Source: an uncultured Verrucomicrobiota bacterium
GTDB lineage: Bacteria > Verrucomicrobiota > Kiritimatiellia > RFP12 > UBA1067
Assembly: GCA_946631345.1 (NCBI GenBank)
Contig: CAMPAA010000112.1
Span: 1-9,849, forward strand
Direction: 5' to 3'
Length of the DNA: 9,849 nucleotides
Position 1 is the first letter of the stretch. Every line of letters begins with the position of its first letter. This document shows, one piece after another, positions 8,101 through 9,849 of this stretch. The translations under genes and the position numbers were made by a program. The notes below the pieces were generated by a model, which saw only the letters and a program-made list of their open reading frames with translations, had not been told where the DNA came from and searched no databases.

Positions 8101-8309
8101 TGAAGTATGCGTTGCCAGATCTTGAAGGACAGGATTCGTATGCCGTCACGCTCTTCACTGCAACGAGCATTCCAGCGGAGTCCAAGATGCTCTTGGAAAA
8201 TGCTGAGCTTGTTGGCGCGCCGCGCAACTGGAATTTGAAAGTAATCGTTACGAACACGATGGTAAAACTGCAGGGCAACAAGAAAGGCACGGTTGTCATA
8301 ATAAAGTGA
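5157..8309 (+). CDS. Large secreted surface/adhesin-like protein with three discoidin-like modules and autotransporter-associated beta-strand repeat
   Basis: This 1050-residue exported protein has a signal peptide at residues 1-23. A beta-solenoid-like stretch (about 28-185) comes next. Three F5/8 type C (discoidin)-like modules lie at about 187-330, 503-650 and 685-845, each opening with a similar phrase: ANYVKFVF, ARYIRFTP and AQYIRFTV. Between the first two, residues 461-495 show the autotransporter-associated strand pattern (GLVKRGSGERVIE, then AYTGATVVHGGTLTV). More Gly/Ala/Thr-rich solenoid rungs run from about 855 to 990, and the protein ends in a short tail (NWNLKVIVTNTMVKL, then GTVVIIK). 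I see no 250-300-residue outer-membrane barrel, so it is not a classical autotransporter. Discoidin-like modules commonly bind glycans or lipids; a role in surface attachment or polysaccharide binding is inferred. It follows the hydrolase gene by 46 bp. Cysteines are few. Confidence 0.82.
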   Translation: MSMTTIKMATAMIGMGTMLYAFADDPMYITGAAYTLVGDTLTVTSGNGTLAMQTPSSVTNLKIMEGASLKLGIDSPFGANHVLHVFGTLDVNGKSFSALRIANNEGMSDADRTVYGRVVNTSSTDAEVTLSGSESSYYYGAFEESPGKIKIVSCSNRPFNITGVASNTNSLSVLNMIGSSQFQILDRANYVKFVFQPPVDGTKLMRLGEIGLTYRGSPVKIANVAASSTASQSNPASNLCDDRANSYWQAGEAGAQTVTFTTSDLAAIDGYRITPFDEADQDTSCRPSGWDMYVKRVGVNGWYLADSKRNYQWYSRQNTTSSTNTLFSAESRPGDPFNRNTAISLGANVSSRFSSTDPVAFGALAGSSEISIEDGTVFAPGDLSGYTGAFTASTRSGAEYLRGALALSSSVNAEQPVSIKSAQNLAVENGGTEPVAVLLDDSRADEHLFGSLKDGENGQLGLVKRGSGERVIETEDSAYTGATVVHGGTLTVARGRTTISSVTARYIRFTPLATSGTDNSYPWTANEFMLLDANGDTVAWPQGTTASKVGTGGDHSATPSYLIDGNTATRTLIKADDSGMYKYPPVVIDTVSGVTFASYEWYTSDTFPANRTPTSWKVEVSDTGADGSWTLCAVGSQSYSTSSNAERRGPLALNGGAQSSGTAFSTLPSALFASGTTRDTHRKIKAQYIRFTVYETYAPDADANSYGWQLTEISLMKDGERIEWPSATTASMTGSSAVSGNQANLCNNVIAYGDGSAGDSDRFFVKGMPSFVVINAHEVLEFDAYSLTSTSPRNSQNNRLPRAWKLEVSFDGTTYYKVDTIGNYEPTEDVLTKNYQELGPFPVSDKWPLLDMGAGDSLGDKSPVRIDAGATLKLATDYEKFGPLSGAGALNLEWDAVGEINAYAPATFSGSVTGRGTLAVCGDSVQTFNNATLSGVNTLELNGGAIAGAASFGGNDVTVAFNGGATRAALSGIGTLTVTGAVKYALPDLEGQDSYAVTLFTATSIPAESKMLLENAELVGAPRNWNLKVIVTNTMVKLQGNKKGTVVIIK

Positions 8310-8393
8310 CGTGGCGGAAACGAAGACGTTGCTTTGTGTAACCGCAGCGCAAGTAATGGATTTGTTGACGAGCAAGACATGGTCGGAAATGAC

Positions 8394-9752
8394 ATGAACA
8401 GGAGGGACTTCCTGCGAGGCGCGGCGTTTCTGGGTACGGCGGCGACTCTTCCGCGCTCGGTTACGGCGGTGAACGCCGAGCGGCCGATCCTACGCGTTGC
8501 AGTGATGAGTGACATACAGGGATATCCGTACCCCGAGGACGCGGGGATGCGCAACCTTGAGCGGGCGCTCGACGTGCTTGCGCCGTTCAAGCCTGACGTT
8601 GTGGTGAACGACGGTGACATAAACGACTCCGGACTCGATGCGGACGCCGTGGCCTACTACAAGGCGCATTGCGATGCGCGCCTCGGAAAGATTCCGCACG
8701 TCGCCTGCATGGGCAACCACGAGATTGAGTTCGTCCCGGAGGCACTTCAGGCGGAGCGTACGCCAGCCGTGTGCCTCCGCGACTTCAACGCCGTCTTCGG
8801 TTATGGGGCGGATGAATGGGTGGTGAGGCGCACGATCGGCGGCTACGACTTCGTCGCCCTGTCGATGTCCTGCGCCGTAGGCTACACAGAGGGGGAGATC
8901 GCGCGGCTCAAGTTCGCAATCGACGAGTCTGTCCGTCGCGATCCTACGAAGCCGGTGTTCGTGGTGACGCACTACCACGCGAAGGACACGGTGAACGACT
9001 CTGGCGGCGAAAGGATGTGCGGCCCGCTGAGGAAACTCCTGAATGAATATCCGCAGGTCGTCAGCATTTCGGGACACACCCACAATCCGTTGCAGGACCC
9101 GCGTTCCATCTGGCAGGGGGAATTCACGGCGGTCGATACTTCTACGCTCTGCTACGGATGCGTCGAGAACAACCCGCCAGCCGCAAACCAGGTGTCGTGC
9201 CTCCTTCCGTACGGACATGAGTCTGTCGGATTCATACTACTAGAGGTGTTTCGTGACAGACTTGTCTTCCGGCGCTTCACGGCACGCGACCGGCGCGAAC
9301 TGGATCCATCTTCTCCGTGGACGGTGCCGTGGCCGCATAATCCGGCGTGCGCACCGTATTCGCCTGAACGTCGCTGCATGTCCGAGACTGTGCCGCAGTT
9401 CACGGGCGATGCCGAGCCTACGCTCTGGTACGATTTCGGCTATGTCTATCTGATGTTCAATGCGGTTGAAAGGTCCGAGTCCGTCTTCGGCTACCGCGTG
9501 GAACTCACGGAGGAAGGCGGTGAGACTAAGTCGTACTTCCAGATATCTGACTACTACCGGATTCCAAAGCATCGGCAAGATCGCATTGTCTTCAGGACAC
9601 CACCAAACACGCTGACCGCTGGGAAGTGCTACCGTTGCCGCATCTGCCCCGTAGGCTTTTTTGGTGCTGAAGGGCGTCATTGCGAGTGGCAATTCAAGGT
9701 CTGTCCGGACTACAATTCGCGCACGGATTGGCCAGTCTGCGTGCAGGAATGA
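8394..9752 (+). CDS. Tat-exported calcineurin-like metallophosphoesterase with C-terminal Fn3-like, cysteine-rich region
   Basis: I start this at the ATG at 8394, which gives 452 residues and a textbook twin-arginine signal (NRRDFLRGAAFLG, then AATLPRSVTA). The longer frame from a TTG at 8334 would bury that signal behind 20 residues. The metallophosphoesterase fold is clear: SDIQG (D40, Q42), NDGDIND (D75), MGNHE (N108, H109), VVTHYH (H193, H195) and SGHTHNP (H228, H230). The first metal motif is D-x-Q instead of the usual D-x-H, as recalled for ADP-ribose/CDP-alcohol diphosphatase-type enzymes. Residues about 335-440 are beta-rich and resemble an Fn3 module. There are 16 cysteines, six in the last 41 residues, including CYRCRIC. 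A periplasmic or surface phosphomonoester or diester hydrolase is likely; the substrate is unknown. It lies 84 bp after the previous gene. Confidence 0.9.
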   Translation: MNRRDFLRGAAFLGTAATLPRSVTAVNAERPILRVAVMSDIQGYPYPEDAGMRNLERALDVLAPFKPDVVVNDGDINDSGLDADAVAYYKAHCDARLGKIPHVACMGNHEIEFVPEALQAERTPAVCLRDFNAVFGYGADEWVVRRTIGGYDFVALSMSCAVGYTEGEIARLKFAIDESVRRDPTKPVFVVTHYHAKDTVNDSGGERMCGPLRKLLNEYPQVVSISGHTHNPLQDPRSIWQGEFTAVDTSTLCYGCVENNPPAANQVSCLLPYGHESVGFILLEVFRDRLVFRRFTARDRRELDPSSPWTVPWPHNPACAPYSPERRCMSETVPQFTGDAEPTLWYDFGYVYLMFNAVERSESVFGYRVELTEEGGETKSYFQISDYYRIPKHRQDRIVFRTPPNTLTAGKCYRCRICPVGFFGAEGRHCEWQFKVCPDYNSRTDWPVCVQE

Positions 9753-9785
9753 CGAAGACGCACCGATGATAGAAATGTTTTGGGC

Positions 9786-9795
9786 AAGGAAGGAG
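9786..9795 (+). promoter_or_regulatory. Strong ribosome binding site of a truncated downstream gene
   Basis: AAGGAAGGAG ends 7 bp before an ATG at 9803, the best Shine-Dalgarno match in the window. It implies a gene starting at the right edge. A hairpin (GGCGC 9797-9801 with GCGCC 9808-9812, loop GATGAT) covers the start codon and could limit ribosome access. Confidence 0.5.
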
Positions 9796-9802
9796 CGGCG
9801 CG

Positions 9803-9849
9803 ATGATGCGCCTTCGCAAAGCTTTGGCGCCACAAGTGCGCAGGGCAGG
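9803..9849 (+). CDS. Start of an unidentified gene, cut by the window end
   Basis: An open frame begins at the ATG at 9803 (or the adjacent ATG at 9806) behind a strong ribosome binding site and reads MMRLRKALAPQVRRA to the edge. Only 15 full codons are visible, so no family can be given. The basic N-terminus could be the front of a signal peptide or simply a basic cytoplasmic protein. The gap of 50 bp after the phosphoesterase stop and the absence of a terminator between them fit an operon continuation. Confidence 0.4.
   Translation, partial: MMRLRKALAPQVRRA

Noticed and set aside
8334..8393. An upstream TTG start for the metallophosphoesterase
   Set aside because: It would add 20 residues in front of a textbook twin-arginine signal peptide; the ATG at 8394 places the two arginines at residues 3-4.
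7931..8620. A 229-codon minus-strand open frame spanning the boundary of two genes
   Set aside because: It overlaps the ends of two well-supported plus-strand genes in antisense, and the translation resembles no protein family.
8490..9218. A 242-codon minus-strand open frame
   Set aside because: It is fully antisense to the catalytic part of the metallophosphoesterase; its Arg/Val/His-rich translation is typical of a GC-rich shadow frame.
9825..9832. The palindrome TGGCGCCA near the right edge
   Set aside because: An 8-bp palindrome is expected by chance in GC-rich DNA and it lies inside the probable coding start of the next gene.
9240..9833. A 197-codon minus-strand open frame
   Set aside because: It is antisense to the phosphoesterase tail and the next gene start, with no motif of its own.

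Overview
The window looks like a chromosome piece from an uncultured Gram-negative bacterium, most plausibly of the PVC group (Kiritimatiellota, Lentisphaerota or Verrucomicrobiota). This is an inference from gene content. The signs are a very large secreted beta-solenoid protein with autotransporter-associated strand repeats and discoidin-like modules, a histidine kinase with a big OB-fold-like periplasmic sensor, mostly weak Shine-Dalgarno signals, and a Tat-exported phosphoesterase. No rRNA, tRNA or CRISPR array is visible.

Layout. Bases 1-509 carry no convincing intact gene. They hold what looks like the terminal end of an insertion sequence: two near-identical 15-bp motifs starting GTGTTAC, plus a decayed transposase C-terminus on the minus strand. 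Low-complexity and short-repeat DNA follows. Bases 510-3293 (minus strand) encode a two-component pair, a NarL/LuxR-type response regulator and a HisKA_3-type sensor kinase, 6 bp apart and transcribed kinase first. Bases 3294-3433 are a divergent intergenic region with a strong palindrome and a likely plus-strand promoter. Three plus-strand genes for exported proteins follow: a TIM-barrel-like putative glycoside hydrolase with a C-terminal carbohydrate-binding-like sandwich (3434-5110), a 1050-residue surface or adhesin-like protein with three discoidin-like modules (5157-8309), and a Tat-dependent calcineurin-type metallophosphoesterase with a cysteine-rich tail (8394-9752). A further gene probably begins at 9803 behind a strong ribosome binding site and runs off the window.

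How they may work together. The kinase gene is divergent from a run of three genes for exported proteins. The simplest reading is a sensor-regulator pair that controls an envelope or extracellular glycan-handling unit: a hydrolase, a large glycan- or surface-binding protein, and a phosphoesterase. None of the three effectors can be given a substrate from sequence alone. The regulatory link rests on gene order and on the palindrome in the shared intergenic region.
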